NCBI GenBank assembly: GCA_009702725.1
Contig: WLHM01000081.1
Span: 1 to 6,194 of the forward strand
Direction of reading: 5' to 3'
DNA: 6,194 nucleotides
Source: Actinomycetota bacterium
Lineage (GTDB): Bacteria > Actinomycetota > Actinomycetes > S36-B12
The notes beneath the pieces are model-generated. The model searched no databases. It saw only the letters and a list, made by a program, of their open reading frames with translations, and was not told where the DNA came from. How positions within the stretch are numbered: position 1 is the first letter of the stretch; the number at the start of each line of letters is the position of its first letter. Both the position numbers and the translations under genes were made by a program. Positions 5,119-6,194 of the stretch are shown piece after piece.

Positions 5119-6194
5119 TCACATGGTGTTCGTGGTGCGCCATTGCCAAAGCAGGGCGGCCAAAGTGGCCGCTGCCCTACGAGTTAGTGGTGCTGCCGGC
5201 CCCAAGCCAAGCAATCCTTCTAATATCTGGCTTCGCTGGTGCATGGTTTGCCGAGAAACACCTAGGCGCTCGGCGGCTGCGACCTTGCTGTCACTACTTA
5301 GCAAGGCAAGCAATGTCGGCATTAAAGGTGGGCGATTGTGCGCATCATGCTCGAGAACGGGAGCAAGTTCACGAGATACGAATCTCTCAACATCACTCAC
5401 ATCATCTAGGTGCGCCAAAAGGCGCAGTAACGTTGTGTCGCGCCGATAGATGATTATGTGTTCACTTCTGCGAACCGCCGCGTCCGCGACCAGCGCTTGC
5501 AGGTCATGTAGTTCACGCCCTAAGTCACTCATTGTCCGTTGCGGTTCACCTTCGATTAGAACGCTACCGGGTAATTCGCGCCGAACATCACTCGCAAACT
5601 GGAAGAGCGCGTCTTCAGCTGATCCGGAAGTTCTCAGAGGAATTTGTGCAAGAACCAATACGCCCAGTGCAGTCTCGCTTGCCACGGCAACGCCAAAAAA
5701 CCGGTGCGCAATGGTTTCGATGAGTGGGGCAGGAGAAGTGCTGTCTCTCGCGATGACGATGAAGGCGTGTGTCGGGCGAAGCGGTGTCGGATCAATTGCC
5801 AATTCAGTTAGTACACGTCGGTGCTGAGAACCAAATTCTGGAGCCGCAGAGATTACGTCATTTAATCGCGTACGCAAGTGCAAGGCGCGGTGACCATCCC
5901 CAATTGGAGTGGCGCTCACAACCGCGCCAACAGCGCTTGCTGCTGCATCTAAGAGTTCGGACTCCGCGAAAGCTGCCTCAGGGACACGAATCTCACCCAC
6001 CGGCCCATGCGAAGTCTGAACTATCCGCGTTTTGTACGGCCCGCTGGGCAAGTTGCTGGAACCGCTTGACCACACTTCTGACTCGTCTTTGCTGATGTAC
6101 CCAACCGGCATCCCAACTTCGCGAGCAATAACCTCCAATATCCCTGGTAAGTCACTTCCACGGGCGACAGCGGCTAAGAGATTTCGGCTAATAA
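5119..6194 (-). CDS. PucR-family transcriptional regulator, 5' partial
   Basis: A DNA-binding regulator of the PucR/CdaR type. The frame is open from the TGA at 5119-5121 to the window end, giving about 357 visible residues; the TTG at 6138 is not the start, since typical PucR sequence (LLAAVARGSDLPGI) continues upstream. The N-terminal part (LPGILEVIAREVGMPVGYIS and onward) is the usual ligand-sensing region before the central GGDEF-like segment. The C-terminal PucR helix-turn-helix is clear: an FVSRELAPVLEHD linker, then AAAERLGVSRQTMHQRSQIL with QTMHQR where HRNTLRYR is usual, then an RRAAATLAALL helix. Family members sense small metabolites and control purine, amino-acid or proline catabolism, often for adjacent genes. 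It runs in the same direction as the downstream operon rather than divergently. Its effector and targets cannot be read from the sequence. Confidence 0.85.
   Translation of the reverse strand, partial: ISRNLLAAVARGSDLPGILEVIAREVGMPVGYISKDESEVWSSGSSNLPSGPYKTRIVQTSHGPVGEIRVPEAAFAESELLDAAASAVGAVVSATPIGDGHRALHLRTRLNDVISAAPEFGSQHRRVLTELAIDPTPLRPTHAFIVIARDSTSPAPLIETIAHRFFGVAVASETALGVLVLAQIPLRTSGSAEDALFQFASDVRRELPGSVLIEGEPQRTMSDLGRELHDLQALVADAAVRRSEHIIIYRRDTTLLRLLAHLDDVSDVERFVSRELAPVLEHDAHNRPPLMPTLLALLSSDSKVAAAERLGVSRQTMHQRSQILEGLLGLGPAAPLTRRAAATLAALLWQWRTTNTM

Overview
The window looks like a piece of an actinobacterial chromosome (Actinomycetota), probably from a compact, possibly uncultured lineage. 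This is an inference. Base composition is moderately GC-rich (by eye, mid to high 50s percent, not counted). GTG and TTG starts are common, genes overlap by 4 bp (GTGA, ATGA), and there is almost no intergenic DNA. The exodeoxyribonuclease III, PucR regulator and glucosamine-kinase-like protein are all of types familiar from actinobacteria. No mobile element, CRISPR array, tRNA or rRNA was seen.

Left part (1-2907, plus strand): three tightly coupled genes. They are the C-terminal 283 residues of a GT1-family glycosyltransferase (cut by the window edge), an aminoglycoside-phosphotransferase/maltokinase-like sugar kinase that best fits the actinobacterial glucosamine kinase group, and a double-SIS protein resembling the isomerase half of GlmS without the glutaminase half. 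The likely shared theme is amino-sugar metabolism: phosphorylation of glucosamine or a similar sugar, then isomerisation/deamination of the sugar phosphate. The link to the glycosyltransferase is positional only.

Middle part (2897-5016, minus strand): a five-gene operon reading leftward. In order of transcription it encodes a 54-residue ribbon-helix-helix protein like the N-terminal half of DUF1778/TacA antitoxins, a 40-residue protein with seven cysteines, a 4'-phosphopantetheinyl transferase, an 89-residue protein resembling the C-terminal domain of the DNA polymerase III gamma/tau subunit (DnaX), and exodeoxyribonuclease III. The first two are short and easily missed. Their reading frames are the same and are separated by one TAA stop. 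The last operon gene converges on the SIS gene with an 11-bp overlap of the coding ends.

Right part (5017-6194): a 102-bp intergenic stretch with a candidate promoter and a perfect 10-bp palindrome (ACACCGGTGT), then a PucR-family transcriptional regulator on the minus strand whose 5' end lies beyond the window.

The most interesting region is the minus-strand operon head (about 4723-5118). It has a possible autoregulatory RHH protein with no toxin partner, a Cys-rich mini-protein exactly where an antitoxin tail would be encoded, and a downstream mix of carrier-protein activation (PPTase) with DNA replication/repair-like genes.
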